A stretch of 62,747 nucleotides of DNA from an uncultured Eubacteriales bacterium (GCA_949743655.1 CATJUP010000074.1:1-62747), one strand, 5' to 3'. Counted from the stretch's first letter, positions 1 through 9,550 are shown. The notes: generated by a model from the letters alone, not told the origin. A program made the numbers and translations.

Positions 1-949
1 ATGTTGGGTATGGATATAAATGACGCTTAAAAAATTTTTCTATTATTTTTGGCGGGTTTTTGCCCAAAAAGTGCATACTATGGTTTTGAGGTATTTCAAA
101 ATCTTTTATTATATAATTTTCAATGTTTTCTCCAACAAATTTTATGTCATCAATAGATTTTTGGCAAAAACTATTTTTAATAGCTAAGTTTAAAATAGGA
201 ACTTCCTGCGCTGGTATATTTATTACTTTGCAAGCTGATAAATCTAAATCAAATGGATTTTCGGACGCCATTATAATACCTATATCACGTGGTTTGCCGG
301 CTGTTGGTCCGTTTCCTTCCATACCCACAACAGCGTCTAAAAAAGATAAAACCGGATTTGTAAAACGACATATATCAATAATACACTTTGCGAAGTCATC
401 AATATTTTGATAATTGAAATGATACTCAGCTTTTTTTGCTCCTGGTACAGCGCCAAACATATTTTTTACTGCTCCAGTCATTGTTGTCATTGAATGAGTT
501 TTTAATTTACCTACGGATATAATTTTGTCGGCATTCAAAACCATATTTGATATTGATATGTTTTTGAGTATGAGCCCGTTTGAATTTTTTACACATGAGT
601 GTGTTGTGTCAAAACTTAAAATGGCTTTTGATTTTTTAGCGGCGTCCTCAATGCCTGTGTATTTGTATATACTTTTTAAAATAACACTGTTAAAAGGTCC
701 ACCAGGACTATCGCCTATTTCTACATAAGCGCCATAATCTATAAGTATTTCGGCAAGAGATTGTATTATATATGGATGTGTTATGGCGGCTGACTCTGGC
801 GATTTGCGCATAACTAAGTTTGTTTTTAAAAGAACTTTATCGCCTTTATTTATATATTTTTCTATACCGCCCAAATTTTTAAATGTTTTTAAAATAGCGT
901 TTTTTACTTTTGGGTAATCGTATTGCCTGCATTCCTCTAAAGAAACCAT
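1..949 (-). CDS. DUF362 domain protein, 3' end cut by window edge
   Basis: An open frame starts at an ATG (947-949) behind a GAGGAG ribosome binding site and reads without a stop to the left edge, giving about 316 residues. I translated it by hand. It contains the runs VLLKTNLVMRKSPESA, IEIGDSPGGPF-like and TMTGAVKNMFGAVPGA, which are typical of the DUF362 family, often annotated as iron-sulfur proteins. Many family members carry two 4Fe-4S ferredoxin motifs at the C terminus. That part would lie outside the window, so its presence cannot be judged. The substrate and role of the family are not settled. It is transcribed away from pepP. Confidence 0.85.
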   Translation of the reverse strand, partial: MVSLEECRQYDYPKVKNAILKTFKNLGGIEKYINKGDKVLLKTNLVMRKSPESAAITHPYIIQSLAEILIDYGAYVEIGDSPGGPFNSVILKSIYKYTGIEDAAKKSKAILSFDTTHSCVKNSNGLILKNISISNMVLNADKIISVGKLKTHSMTTMTGAVKNMFGAVPGAKKAEYHFNYQNIDDFAKCIIDICRFTNPVLSFLDAVVGMEGNGPTAGKPRDIGIIMASENPFDLDLSACKVINIPAQEVPILNLAIKNSFCQKSIDDIKFVGENIENYIIKDFEIPQNHSMHFLGKNPPKIIEKFFKRHLYPYPT

Positions 950-1318
950 TTATTTTTCTCCTCGTTTATTAAACGGCAAATTGTAAAACAAAAATGCAAA
1001 TAGCATTTAAATAAGACTGTCAAAAAACTTTAATTAAATAAATTTTCTGTTTAAATTTATTTTGTTTCTTTTATTTCAAAAAAGTAGAGTTTAACCGACT
1101 AAGTAAGTCACCCCCCCCGCCTCTTAGGCGTTGTTAAACGCCTGGGGTTATGAGTATTTTTTATGAAATAAAAAATACGAATAGTCTTTAACTACAAAGT
1201 CTCAATGTTTTAAGTATTAACTAATTAGAATTTTATCATAGTTTATATTTTTTTGCTATATTGTTTTGGTAAGTTTAGTGGTAAAATAGTTTTATATTTT
1301 TGTTAAGGAGCGATAAAA
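950..1318. other. intergenic region with C8 tract and hairpins
   Basis: This 369-base stretch lies between divergent genes. It holds a run of eight C at 1111-1118, overlapping small hairpins around it (AGGCGT/ACGCCT at about 1126-1143), and one copy of a short palindromic repeat (1148-1183). The pepP promoter is probably in the AT-rich part at 1230-1300, but I see no convincing -35/-10 pair. No gene is visible. Confidence 0.6.
1148..1183. repeat. short palindromic repeat, copy 1
   Basis: The core is an 11-bp perfect inverted repeat, GTATTTTTTAT, then GAA, then ATAAAAAATAC, flanked by TTATGA on the left and GAATA on the right. A second copy with the same flanks and one fewer base per arm is at 19206-19239. 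Both are intergenic. Confidence 0.6.
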
Positions 1319-2539
1319 ATGGAGTTTTTTAAAAATAACAGATTAAAATTATTGGATACATTAAAAAATGGTGATTTGGCTGTTGTATATTCAGGTAAGG
1401 CACCTATTAAATGCGGCGATGAGTATTATCAGTTTACACCTGACAGAAATTTTTACTATTTAACAGGTTTAGACAAACAGAACATGATTTATATAACAGG
1501 CAAAATAAATGATACAAATATTGAGCGTGTTTATATTGAGCCGGATAATGGACAAATGGCAAGGTGGGTAGGTGCTAATATCACGCCGGAAGAAACAAAA
1601 CATATAAGTGGAATAGAGGATATAAAGTTTATTGATGATTTTAAAAATGACATTATTCATTTGGCGAATAACACAAATCGTTTTTTTACTGATTTTGGGC
1701 GTAATGATATTGACATTAAAGCTATACAAAATGAAATGAGAGATATATTTGGTAAAATACCTTTTGAGGATTTATATTTTGTTATGGAAAAAATGAGAGT
1801 TATTAAAAGTGATTACGAAATATCACTTATAAAAAAGGCGGCTGACATAACAAGGCTTGGTATAGAGGAAATGATGAAAAACGCTAAAGCTGGAATGAAT
1901 GAGTATGAGTTAGAGGCTTATTATGATTTTGTACTTAAAAAGAATGGTGTTAAAGACAAGGCTTTTAAAACAATAGTAGCCTCTGGAATGAATGGAACTA
2001 TACTTCACTATGTAGATAACAACAATATAATAGAGGAAAATACTCTTGTGCTTGTTGACGCTGGAGCGCAATGGGGTTATTACAGCGGTGATATATCAAG
2101 AACATTTCCTGTAAGCGGAAAATTTACAGAAAGACAAAAATTGGTTTATAATATAGTTTTAAACGGTCAAAAGCTAATTATTGACAATATTAAACCTAAT
2201 ATAATGTATACTAAGTTAAACGACATTCTTAAAGACTATTACTATTATGAATTATTAAAATTAGGATTAGTAAAAACAAAAGAGGATGTATTTAATTATT
2301 ATTTTCATGGGGTAAGCCATTTTATAGGCGCACAGACGCATGATGTTGGAGACAGAGCACAGGCATTAAAGCCGGGCATGGTAATAAGTGTTGAACCAGG
2401 ATTATATATAAAAGAATGGGGAATAGGCATAAGAATTGAAGATGATGTACTTGTTACAGAAACTGGTTGTGATATACTTACAAGTAATATGATAAAAACC
2501 ATTGATGATATAGAAAAATTTATGGCGGAGGTAAAATGA
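1319..2539 (+). CDS. pepP: Xaa-Pro aminopeptidase (M24B)
   Basis: This 406-residue cytoplasmic metallopeptidase should remove an N-terminal residue that precedes proline. The first 130 residues look like the aminopeptidase P N-terminal domain (YYQFTPDRNFYYLTGL). The rest is the pita-bread catalytic domain. The expected dinuclear metal ligands are present: Asp247 in LVDAG, Asp258 in SGDISRTFP, the His in GVSHFIGAQTHD, and Glu residues in SVEPGLY and GIRIEDD. Length is normal for the family. The start has an AAGGAG site 7 bases upstream. Its stop overlaps the next gene by four bases (ATGA), so the two are probably translationally coupled. This is a housekeeping peptide-turnover enzyme. Confidence 0.95.
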   Translation: MEFFKNNRLKLLDTLKNGDLAVVYSGKAPIKCGDEYYQFTPDRNFYYLTGLDKQNMIYITGKINDTNIERVYIEPDNGQMARWVGANITPEETKHISGIEDIKFIDDFKNDIIHLANNTNRFFTDFGRNDIDIKAIQNEMRDIFGKIPFEDLYFVMEKMRVIKSDYEISLIKKAADITRLGIEEMMKNAKAGMNEYELEAYYDFVLKKNGVKDKAFKTIVASGMNGTILHYVDNNNIIEENTLVLVDAGAQWGYYSGDISRTFPVSGKFTERQKLVYNIVLNGQKLIIDNIKPNIMYTKLNDILKDYYYYELLKLGLVKTKEDVFNYYFHGVSHFIGAQTHDVGDRAQALKPGMVISVEPGLYIKEWGIGIRIEDDVLVTETGCDILTSNMIKTIDDIEKFMAEVK

Positions 2540-3237
2540 ACAGTTTTAGTGAAAGCGATTTATATGAGCCTGTAAAAAAACTTTTTATTGAAATGGGTTT
2601 TGATGTTCGCTCGGAGGTTAAAGACTGTGATATTGTTGCTGTAAAACAAGAAAATACAATAGTGGCAGAGCTTAAAAAAAGTTTTAATATAACTTTGGTT
2701 TATCAGCTTTTACAACGCCAAACTTTTTGTAAAAATGTTTATGCTGTAATACCAAGACCAAAAAAGGGCGCTAAAGACAAAAACTGGAAAAATATGCTTA
2801 AACTTTGCAAACGTCTTGATTTTGGTGTTATTACAGTAGCTATTGACAGCCCGACAAAACTTGCCCAAATTATATGTTCTCCAGAGGGGATAACAAAAAT
2901 AACAAATTACAAACAAAAAAAGTCGGTTGAGAAAGAAATGGTTTTAAGAAGTGAGGATTTTAACAAAGGCGGAATTAACTGTAAAAAAATAGTTACTGTT
3001 TACAGAGAAAAAGCTATAAAACTTTTGTGCGTTTTAAAAAAAGAAAAAACACTTACAAGCGCTAAACTTAAAGAACTGGGATATGACAAAAGCGAATATA
3101 GTGTGCTTTACAATAACTTTTATAAATGGTTTACAAAAATTGAAAAGGGTGTTTACTGTATTTCGGAAGAAGGTGAAAAGGCTCTTATAAATGAGGAGTA
3201 CAAAAATGTTGTGGAGTTTTACAGTAAAAGCGTTTAA
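2536..3237 (+). CDS. DUF2161 family putative PD-(D/E)XK nuclease-fold protein
   Basis: This 233-residue protein has the arrangement of DUF2161, a family proposed to have a PD-(D/E)XK phosphodiesterase fold. The N-terminal region shows an acidic residue followed by an E-x-K element (CDIVAVKQ, then VAELKKS, at about residues 31-50). The C-terminal third (about 150-233) looks like a small winged-helix region (LTSAKLKELGY). It overlaps pepP by four bases. No biochemical role is established for the family and I see no partner beyond pepP. The fold assignment is from family memory, while the active-site reading is inference. Confidence 0.7.
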   Translation: MNSFSESDLYEPVKKLFIEMGFDVRSEVKDCDIVAVKQENTIVAELKKSFNITLVYQLLQRQTFCKNVYAVIPRPKKGAKDKNWKNMLKLCKRLDFGVITVAIDSPTKLAQIICSPEGITKITNYKQKKSVEKEMVLRSEDFNKGGINCKKIVTVYREKAIKLLCVLKKEKTLTSAKLKELGYDKSEYSVLYNNFYKWFTKIEKGVYCISEEGEKALINEEYKNVVEFYSKSV

Positions 3238-3248
3238 TTTAAAAATAT

Positions 3249-3274
3249 TAAGCCCTTAATAATATAAGGGCTTA
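3249..3274 (+). terminator. stem-loop after the pepP-DUF2161 pair
   Basis: TAAGCCCTTA and TAAGGGCTTA form a perfect 10-bp stem just after the stop codon of the DUF2161 gene. The following T-run is weak, so it is a plausible but not ideal intrinsic terminator. Confidence 0.6.
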
Positions 3275-3318
3275 TACTGATTAAGAAAATTTTTTGATTT
3301 TAAAGTAGTTTTCTCATA

Positions 3319-3422
3319 GTGTGTTTTTTGTGTAAACATGAACTAAATTAGCTTTGCTAATAATGCTTGCACATAATAGTTAAAATTTAAAATTCTTTCG
3401 CTTTTTTTGTTTCAAGAAAGAA
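3319..3422 (+). repeat. dispersed intergenic repeat, copy A
   Basis: This is the first of two tandem, diverged copies of an element of about 105 bp. It shares TGTAAACAT, AACTAA, GCACATAATAGTT and TTCTTTCGCTT with copies B (3423-3531), C (13387-13478, inverted) and D (33383-33474, inverted). Its terminal hairpin is degenerate. Confidence 0.75.
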
Positions 3423-3531
3423 GTGTGTGTTTTTGTGTGTAAACATAAACTAAGTCAGCTTAGCCAATAACATTTGCACATAATAGTTGAGAGTTAAAGT
3501 TCTTTCGCTTCCTTTCTTTCAAGAAAGGAAG
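3423..3531 (+). repeat. dispersed intergenic repeat, copy B
   Basis: This tandem partner of copy A is the best preserved. It runs from a GT-rich stretch through GTAAACATAAACTAA, GCACATAATAGTT and GTTAAAGTTCTTTCGCTT to a terminal hairpin with perfect 11-bp arms (CTTCCTTTCTT/AAGAAAGGAAG) at 3508-3531. The hairpin could also act as a terminator between the convergent genes. Confidence 0.8.
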
Positions 3532-3544
3532 AAAAGGTTAAAAA

Positions 3545-3577
3545 ATATACGCTCTTAATGAAAATAAGAGCGTATAT
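3545..3577 (-). terminator. terminator of the folC-TPR run
   Basis: ATACGCTCTTA and TAAGAGCGTAT make a perfect 11-bp stem with a 7-base loop immediately after the stop of the minus-strand TPR gene. On the minus strand it is followed by an AT-rich tract. Confidence 0.7.
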
Positions 3578-3585
3578 TAAATATT

Positions 3586-4980
3586 TTATTGTGTTGATAA
3601 AAGCTCATTTAGCCGATTTTCTGAAAGCGTGAATATGTCGGAGTTGGAGAATTCGTTTACTATTTTACTGTAATAGTCTTTAGCTGTATCAAAATCTTCT
3701 TCTTGCTCGGCTATGCGGGCCAGTATATAAAGAGCGTCATCGGAAAAATCATCTTTTGATGACATGTCCAAAGATTTAGTTAAAAGGGTTTTAGCGGTGT
3801 CAAAATTTGAGTTTCTAAATTCTCGGCTTCCTTGTTCAAATATGCTTTCAGCCGCTTGAGGATAACACTGCTCTTTTAGATTATCAATTTTTAATATATC
3901 TTCCTCCGAAAGCCCGTCTAAATTTATGTTATACAATAAATTTGCTGCCTCCTCATAATTTTGCGCTGTTATATATGTCTCGGCAGACTGCATGTCAAGC
4001 TCTCTTTGTTTTACACTGTACTCACCTTTATATTTATCATTTTCCTGCTGAGTTTTTTTAAGCTCTTCTTCAAGATTATTATATTTTATAGCAAAAACAG
4101 AAGTACCGTTTAAGTTTTCTTCCTCAAGCTGGCTTATTTGCCTTTGAAGTTCTGTTATTTTGCTTTTTTCAGTGTTAGATAAAGAAGGAATAACAAGCAC
4201 TAAAAATATTGCCGCTGTAAGCGCTATACCTGAGGCAAAACATATAATATCAAAGCCTATACTGCTTTTTTCTTTGTATAAGATAGGGACTTCAGAAGGT
4301 TTTCCGTTACCGCCATAAATTTCAGTCTCATCGTCTAATATTTCTTTTTTTGTTTCGGTTTCACCTTTTTTAACAGATGTTATTTCTGAAAGATAAGCAA
4401 GCGCTTTTGGATTACGTTTGTCTATTTTAAGAACTTTATATATTAATTTTTTTGCTTTGCCTCTGTTTTTAGTGCTTAAATAATATGCCGCAAGCAAATT
4501 TTGAGCCTCTATAAATGTTGGGTTTATATCTATAGCCTTTTTAAGTTGTATAACAGCAAGGTCATAATTTTGATTTTTAAATTTCTCAAGAGCTTTATTA
4601 TACATTTCAACAGCATCGTTATATTTTTCAAGTAAACGCGCGTTTTCTTGAATAGAGTCTATATATCTTTTAGCAGGATTTCTGTTCTTTTTAAATGAAC
4701 AGCTTATTATCCACTCTTTAAGGGCATCGCCAACAAGCCCTGTTTTAAAATATAATATTCCAATAAGGTTTCTTGCCACAAAATTGCGTTTGTCAAAAAG
4801 TATGCAGGCTTTAAGAGCCTCAATGGCGGAGCTGTAGTCCCCCTCTTTAACAAAAGCCACACCTTTGTTATACTGCCTTAAAGAAGCCGCTTTCGCTTTT
4901 GTTAAAATTATATTATCCGCTCCGCAGTTAGGGCATATATAACCAAATGGTATCTCACTTTTGCAGCGTTTACAAATCAT
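3586..4980 (-). CDS. zinc-ribbon, TPR membrane protein
   Basis: This 464-residue protein begins with a small zinc ribbon (CKRC at 3-6, CPNC at 16-19). A tetratricopeptide region follows (about 30-215), recognisable by repeats such as NYDLAVIQLKKAIDINPTF. A single membrane segment lies near residues 245-270, then a coiled coil (about 275-335), and a second TPR block reaches the C terminus. The arrangement suggests a cytoplasmic TPR scaffold joined to an extracytoplasmic one. I know of no assigned function. The start ATG lies inside the 3' end of the 56-residue ORF upstream, with AGGAG 8 bases before it, so translation is probably coupled. It is the last gene of the folC run. Confidence 0.75.
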   Translation of the reverse strand: MICKRCKSEIPFGYICPNCGADNIILTKAKAASLRQYNKGVAFVKEGDYSSAIEALKACILFDKRNFVARNLIGILYFKTGLVGDALKEWIISCSFKKNRNPAKRYIDSIQENARLLEKYNDAVEMYNKALEKFKNQNYDLAVIQLKKAIDINPTFIEAQNLLAAYYLSTKNRGKAKKLIYKVLKIDKRNPKALAYLSEITSVKKGETETKKEILDDETEIYGGNGKPSEVPILYKEKSSIGFDIICFASGIALTAAIFLVLVIPSLSNTEKSKITELQRQISQLEEENLNGTSVFAIKYNNLEEELKKTQQENDKYKGEYSVKQRELDMQSAETYITAQNYEEAANLLYNINLDGLSEEDILKIDNLKEQCYPQAAESIFEQGSREFRNSNFDTAKTLLTKSLDMSSKDDFSDDALYILARIAEQEEDFDTAKDYYSKIVNEFSNSDIFTLSENRLNELLSTQ

Positions 4981-5140
4981 CTGTCGCGCTCCTTTTTGTG
5001 TATTTAGTGTTATTGCTGTTTACTATATAATTAAGCATATCCATTATGTCTTTAACATCGGTTGAGTGTATAGAGTCTTCTATGTCATTAATTTCAAGCA
5101 TGGGTTCGTATTTTTTTAGCTCATCATTAAAATTAATCAT
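4970..5140 (-). CDS. small acidic protein between folC and the TPR gene
   Basis: This 56-residue ORF starts at an ATG behind AAAGGAG (7-base spacing), 16 bases after folC, and overlaps the first codons of the TPR gene. The sequence (MINFNDELKKYEPMLEINDI at the start) is acidic and helical in look, with no membrane segment or cysteine. The good ribosome site, the tight packing on both sides and the overlap support a real gene. I do not recognise the family. Confidence 0.65.
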   Translation of the reverse strand: MINFNDELKKYEPMLEINDIEDSIHSTDVKDIMDMLNYIVNSNNTKYTKRSATDDL

Positions 5141-5156
5141 ACAATGCTCCTTTAGT

Positions 5157-6449
5157 TTATTTAGAAAGTTTATAAAGCTCTCCTATAAGATAAAGAGAAC
5201 CAGCACATACAACAACGTCATTTTTAGATGTTATTGATTTGGCTAAATTATAAGCCTTTGATATGTCTTTCTCAACATAAATCTCAGTGTTATATTTTTT
5301 TATAATTTCATTTATACTGTCAACATTCCACTTTCTGTCGCTGTTAGGCTCTGTAAAAACGGCTTTTGATGCCATAGGCATTATAAGCTCGAGCATTTGA
5401 GTATATTCTTTATCTCCCAAAATGCCTATAAGCATTGTTATTTTTTTGTCCGAAAAATACTTTTTAAGCGATTTTGAGAGCATTAGTATACCATCTGTAT
5501 TGTGCGCGCCGTCTAATAAAACAAGCGGTTCATTTTCAACTATTTCCATTCTTCCGTTCCACTTGGCTTTTTTAATTCCAGTTCTTATGCAGTCATCGCT
5601 TATTTTTACATCGCTATTTTCGTTAATAGCTTTAAAAGCCATTAAAGCCTCGGCGGCGTTTATAAGCTGATAGTCGCCCAAAAGTGACATTTTTAAATCT
5701 TTGTAAGAAATAACGGAATTATCTATATCAAAAACAGTGCCTGTTATGTCCTGTTTTTTGATTTTTGCTCCTGTTTTTGAAGAAAAATAAAGTTTTGAGT
5801 TTTTTTGAGTGCATATATCAGTAATTGTGTCTTTAACCTCTTTATGAGGTGATATAAGCACTGTAGGGCGGTTTGGTTTAATTATACCACCTTTTTCGTA
5901 AGCTATTTTATCCAAAGTGTCGCCTAAATATTCTGTATGGTCCATACTTATTGATGCTATAACAGTACAAAGAGGGCTTTTTATTATATTAGTGGCATCG
6001 CACCTTCCGCCCATTCCAACCTCAAGCACTAAAAAATCAACAGTATTATCAAAAAAATACTTAAAAGCCGCCGCTGTAACAACCTCAAAAACTGTAGGCT
6101 GCTCAACTCCATTTTTTACTATTTGGTCACAGCAATTTTTGGTGTATGTAATATAATCGGCAAAATCATTATCTGAGATTTGAACGCCGTTTATTGTAAT
6201 TCTCTCATTATATTTTTCAAGATGAGGAGAAGTGTAAAGACCCACTTTATATCCTTCCTCGACAAGAACACTTGAGAGCATGGAGCATATAGAACCTTTG
6301 CCATTTGTACCAGCTACGTGTATAATTTTGATTTTGTCTTGAGGGTTTGACATTTCTTCCATAAGTTTTTCTATTCTTTTAAGGCTGAGGTCATAGCCTA
6401 ACATAGTATATAGTTTGTTTATATAATCTAATGATTGCTCATAATTCAT
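5157..6449 (-). CDS. folC: bifunctional folylpolyglutamate/dihydrofolate synthase
   Basis: This 430-residue Mur-ligase-family enzyme adds glutamate to dihydropteroate and/or tetrahydrofolate using ATP. The N-terminal part has the P-loop VAGTNGKGSICSML (about 45-58), and DHTEYLGDT and GMGGRCDATNI follow as in FolC. The C-terminal domain carries LLDGAHNTDG. Length is normal. The start has a GGAG site. It heads the run folC, small protein, TPR protein. Whether it makes dihydrofolate as well as polyglutamates cannot be told from sequence alone. Confidence 0.95.
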   Translation of the reverse strand: MNYEQSLDYINKLYTMLGYDLSLKRIEKLMEEMSNPQDKIKIIHVAGTNGKGSICSMLSSVLVEEGYKVGLYTSPHLEKYNERITINGVQISDNDFADYITYTKNCCDQIVKNGVEQPTVFEVVTAAAFKYFFDNTVDFLVLEVGMGGRCDATNIIKSPLCTVIASISMDHTEYLGDTLDKIAYEKGGIIKPNRPTVLISPHKEVKDTITDICTQKNSKLYFSSKTGAKIKKQDITGTVFDIDNSVISYKDLKMSLLGDYQLINAAEALMAFKAINENSDVKISDDCIRTGIKKAKWNGRMEIVENEPLVLLDGAHNTDGILMLSKSLKKYFSDKKITMLIGILGDKEYTQMLELIMPMASKAVFTEPNSDRKWNVDSINEIIKKYNTEIYVEKDISKAYNLAKSITSKNDVVVCAGSLYLIGELYKLSK

Positions 6450-6551
6450 AAATAAATAACTCCTTTAAAAATAGGTTATAATTAAAATCCTAAAAGTAAT
6501 AGTATCACAAATTTGATTAAATTCAACATATTTTTTGTAAGTGAAAATATG

Positions 6552-7145
6552 TTATTTATGGTTTTGATTTGCTCTATTAGTTTTTGCTTTCTTTACGGAG
6601 TAGCCAAAAGAACCTATTTTATCACCTAATAAAAAATACTCTCCATGACTATAACATATAGGCTTTGATTTATTAAAATGAAATTTACCATTTTTATCTA
6701 TGTATTCATCACTAACATCAACAGCCATAACGTTAGCTACAAACATATGGTGAGAGCCAAGAGGTATTATTTTGTCCACTTTACATTCTATATTAATTGG
6801 GCTCTCGTATATTATTGGAGCATTTATTTTTGATGCCTCGGCGGATGTTAGGTGTGTTTTTTCAAATTTGTCTATATCACGCCCGCTTTTTACACCACAA
6901 AAATCACACGCCCAAGCCAATTTTTTTGTTGTTAGATTTATTACAAACTCTCCTGTGCGTTTTATTATATTATAAGAATATCTTTCTGGTCTTAAAGATA
7001 TATATGTCATGGCAGGATTTGTGTTTATTGTGCCTGTCCATGCAACAGTTATTATATTACGTTCTTTTGGGTATTCTCCACAGCTTACCATTACAGCAGG
7101 TACGGGATATAAAACTGTTCCTGCTTTCCAAATTTGTTTAGCCAA
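6552..7145 (-). CDS. flavin reductase-like FMN-binding protein
   Basis: This protein of about 197 residues has the split-barrel flavin-binding fold of the flavin reductase/flavoredoxin family. Typical runs are VMVSCGEYPKERNIITVAWTG, YISLRPERYSYNIIKRTGEF and VINLTTKKLAWACDFCGVKSG. I chose a TTG start at 7145 because AAGGAG lies 8 bases before it. A GTG three codons earlier overlaps the Shine-Dalgarno. Members transfer electrons between NAD(P)H or ferredoxin and FMN-linked partners, and the specific partner here is unknown. It stands alone, divergent from the LTA-synthase gene. Confidence 0.85.
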   Translation of the reverse strand: MAKQIWKAGTVLYPVPAVMVSCGEYPKERNIITVAWTGTINTNPAMTYISLRPERYSYNIIKRTGEFVINLTTKKLAWACDFCGVKSGRDIDKFEKTHLTSAEASKINAPIIYESPINIECKVDKIIPLGSHHMFVANVMAVDVSDEYIDKNGKFHFNKSKPICYSHGEYFLLGDKIGSFGYSVKKAKTNRANQNHK

Positions 7146-7363
7146 AAATATCACTCCTTAAATATGTTAGGCTACAATATTTATGTTTTATTTTATATTT
7201 TTAAAGCGGTAATGTAAAGTGTCAATAATATTTTGGTTTTGATTTATAGAATGTGTCACATAAAATTAAATAAAAATTAATAATAAACCTATTTATTTTT
7301 TATTATAAATAGATTAAAATATTGAGTCGAAATTACAAACAAAAAATTGATGAGGTTAAAATT

Positions 7364-9370
7364 ATGTTAGGAGATATTTTATTTAAAAAAGGGAATGTTT
7401 ACGAATATAATAAAGAACTGAACTCAATTAAAATAGAGTGTTTAAAGAGCATATTAGCGGCAGTATTGGTTTTTTCGGTTTTTTATTTATATATTAAGTT
7501 TACAAATATAAAGCAGCACTATGCTATGGCATACTCGTTGTTTTTAGGATTATATTTTTATTTGCCGGCATGTATAAATTTGGGACGGGCTAAAAAAATT
7601 ATTGAAATAGTTTTGTATATGTGTATGCCTTTAATGTCATTTTACATAGTTGAGTTTTTAAATGGAAACAAAATATTTGAAGACCTTACATATACACAAA
7701 TATACCTTAATATCATATGGTATTGTATGATTTATATAGCAGTTTTAATTGTATTAAAAAGAATGACTTTATCTGTTATTATATCGGGCGGTATATTTTT
7801 ATTTATAGGTATAGCCAATCACTATGTGTTTAAATTTAGAGGAACTGTTATATTTCCGTGTGATATTATATCGTGGAGAACTGCGCTTAATGTGGCTGAC
7901 AATTTTGACTTTTCATTTGATAACAATATTATAATGGCGATTTCATTGTTTGTTTTACAGTGTTTGTTTGCGGCAAAAATTTTAGGAAACAGATGTATTA
8001 GTATTAAAAAAATTTTTTACGCTTTATGTGTAATAGTGTTTGGTACATACATAATTGTATTTTTCTTTACGCCTATGTTGCCAAATATAGGAATATATGC
8101 CCAGCAGTGGAAAACACAAGCCAACGGATTTGTACTTAATTTTACAACAGCGCTTAGATATAGCAATGTGGAAAAGCCAAATGGATATGATGCCAAAAAT
8201 ATAGTTATAGACTATAATTATGATGACGGGCTGTTTAAAGCTAAACCAACAGATATAAGACCTAAAAACATAATAGTTATAATGAATGAGTCATTTAACG
8301 ATTTTTCGGAGTTTGAGAGAATTATTTTATCAGAAGACCCTGCGCCATATTTTCACTCTTTAAGTGAGAACACAATAAAAGGTAAAATGTATTCGCCTGT
8401 AACAGGCGGCGGTACTGCTAATGTTGAATATGAGTATCTTACCGGGAATTCTTTGTCTTTTTTGCCAGAGGGTACTGTGGCTTATCAGCTTTATGTAAGT
8501 GATGATACGCCTAATATGGCTCGCCAAATGAAAAAATTTGGATATGAAACAACAGCTTTTCACCCATATATTGCATCTGGTTGGAACAGACCTGAAGTTT
8601 ATAGTAATTTTGGTTTTGACACACAAATTTTTGTAGACGATTTAGATATGAGTAAAGTGGAAACGATACGCAAGTATGTAAGTGATATAAGTGATTATAA
8701 AAAAATATTTGATATAACTGACAATGCTGTTAGACCACAGTTTATATTTAATGTTACAATGCAAAACCACAGTGGATATGATAAAATATGGCATAACCAA
8801 AAATACAATATATATCCTTTGAATGCCTCAATTAAAAACTCTGATGTGGCGGAACAGTATTTTTCGCTTGTAAAAGAGAGTGATGATGCTATAAAGCATA
8901 TTATAGAGCATTATAAAAATGTTAAAGAGCCAACATTAATAGTATTTTTTGGTGACCACCAGCCGCCTTTAGGACAAAATTTTTATAATTACGCTTATGG
9001 TAAACCCATTAGCCAATTAACTGTAAACGAGGCTTTAGACCAATATTCAACATCGTTTTTTATATGGGCTAATTATGATATACCAGAGGCTGAGGATGTT
9101 AAAATAAGCTCAAATTATTTGGGTGTTATTACTGCCAATATAGCTAATATACCTCTTACAGATTATCAAAAATTTTTAAATACTATGATGAATGAAATGC
9201 CAATATTTACAAACGTAGCTATAGTTGACAAATACAATGTTGTAACTGAAAGAGATGATTTTGATGCTCTTACTGACAAACAGAAAAAGTTTGTTGAAGA
9301 TTATAATTACTTAAATTATTACAATCTTTTTGACATGGGAAAAGGAAATATTGACGCTCTATTTTATTAA
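7364..9370 (+). CDS. LTA synthase family sulfatase-fold transferase
   Basis: About 668 residues: an N-terminal block of roughly five or more membrane segments (about 20-240) is followed by a large extracellular sulfatase-like domain. Expected catalytic features are visible: the metal site in IVIMNESFNDFSEF, the nucleophile Thr351 in GGGTANVEYEYLTG, and FGDHQPPLG near the C terminus. Enzymes of this family transfer glycerol phosphate from phosphatidylglycerol onto a teichoic acid or membrane glycan. An upstream TTG at 7322 is in frame but has no ribosome site. The ATG at 7364 has GAGGT 7 bases before it. Whether it is a true LTA polymerase or a primase/glycan modifier is not decidable here. 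Confidence 0.85.
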   Translation: MLGDILFKKGNVYEYNKELNSIKIECLKSILAAVLVFSVFYLYIKFTNIKQHYAMAYSLFLGLYFYLPACINLGRAKKIIEIVLYMCMPLMSFYIVEFLNGNKIFEDLTYTQIYLNIIWYCMIYIAVLIVLKRMTLSVIISGGIFLFIGIANHYVFKFRGTVIFPCDIISWRTALNVADNFDFSFDNNIIMAISLFVLQCLFAAKILGNRCISIKKIFYALCVIVFGTYIIVFFFTPMLPNIGIYAQQWKTQANGFVLNFTTALRYSNVEKPNGYDAKNIVIDYNYDDGLFKAKPTDIRPKNIIVIMNESFNDFSEFERIILSEDPAPYFHSLSENTIKGKMYSPVTGGGTANVEYEYLTGNSLSFLPEGTVAYQLYVSDDTPNMARQMKKFGYETTAFHPYIASGWNRPEVYSNFGFDTQIFVDDLDMSKVETIRKYVSDISDYKKIFDITDNAVRPQFIFNVTMQNHSGYDKIWHNQKYNIYPLNASIKNSDVAEQYFSLVKESDDAIKHIIEHYKNVKEPTLIVFFGDHQPPLGQNFYNYAYGKPISQLTVNEALDQYSTSFFIWANYDIPEAEDVKISSNYLGVITANIANIPLTDYQKFLNTMMNEMPIFTNVAIVDKYNVVTERDDFDALTDKQKKFVEDYNYLNYYNLFDMGKGNIDALFY

Positions 9371-9419
9371 AATATTTATTTTGCAGTTGAGAATAAAAAA
9401 ATAAATAAAATTAAATTTA

Positions 9420-9470
9420 AAACTATCACGCTGTAAAACAATATATTATTTTACAGCGTAATAGTTTTTT
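9420..9470 (+). terminator. terminator of the LTA-synthase-like gene
   Basis: A long stem with ACGCTGTAAAA paired to TTTTACAGCGT, extended by AACTAT/ATAGTT, ends in a run of seven T. Confidence 0.85.
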
Positions 9471-9550
9471 TGTTTAAAAATGTTGATAATATTTATAAAA
9501 AATATATAAATATTATATTTCATCAGCAGAAATCTCGGAATAAAATTTTT

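Noticed and set aside
123..728. Two plus-strand ORFs at the left edge
   Set aside because: They are antisense to a long minus-strand frame that clearly encodes a DUF362 protein.
7322..7363. TTG start 14 codons upstream in the LTA-synthase-like gene
   Set aside because: No ribosome site precedes it, while the ATG at 7364 has GAGGT at good spacing.
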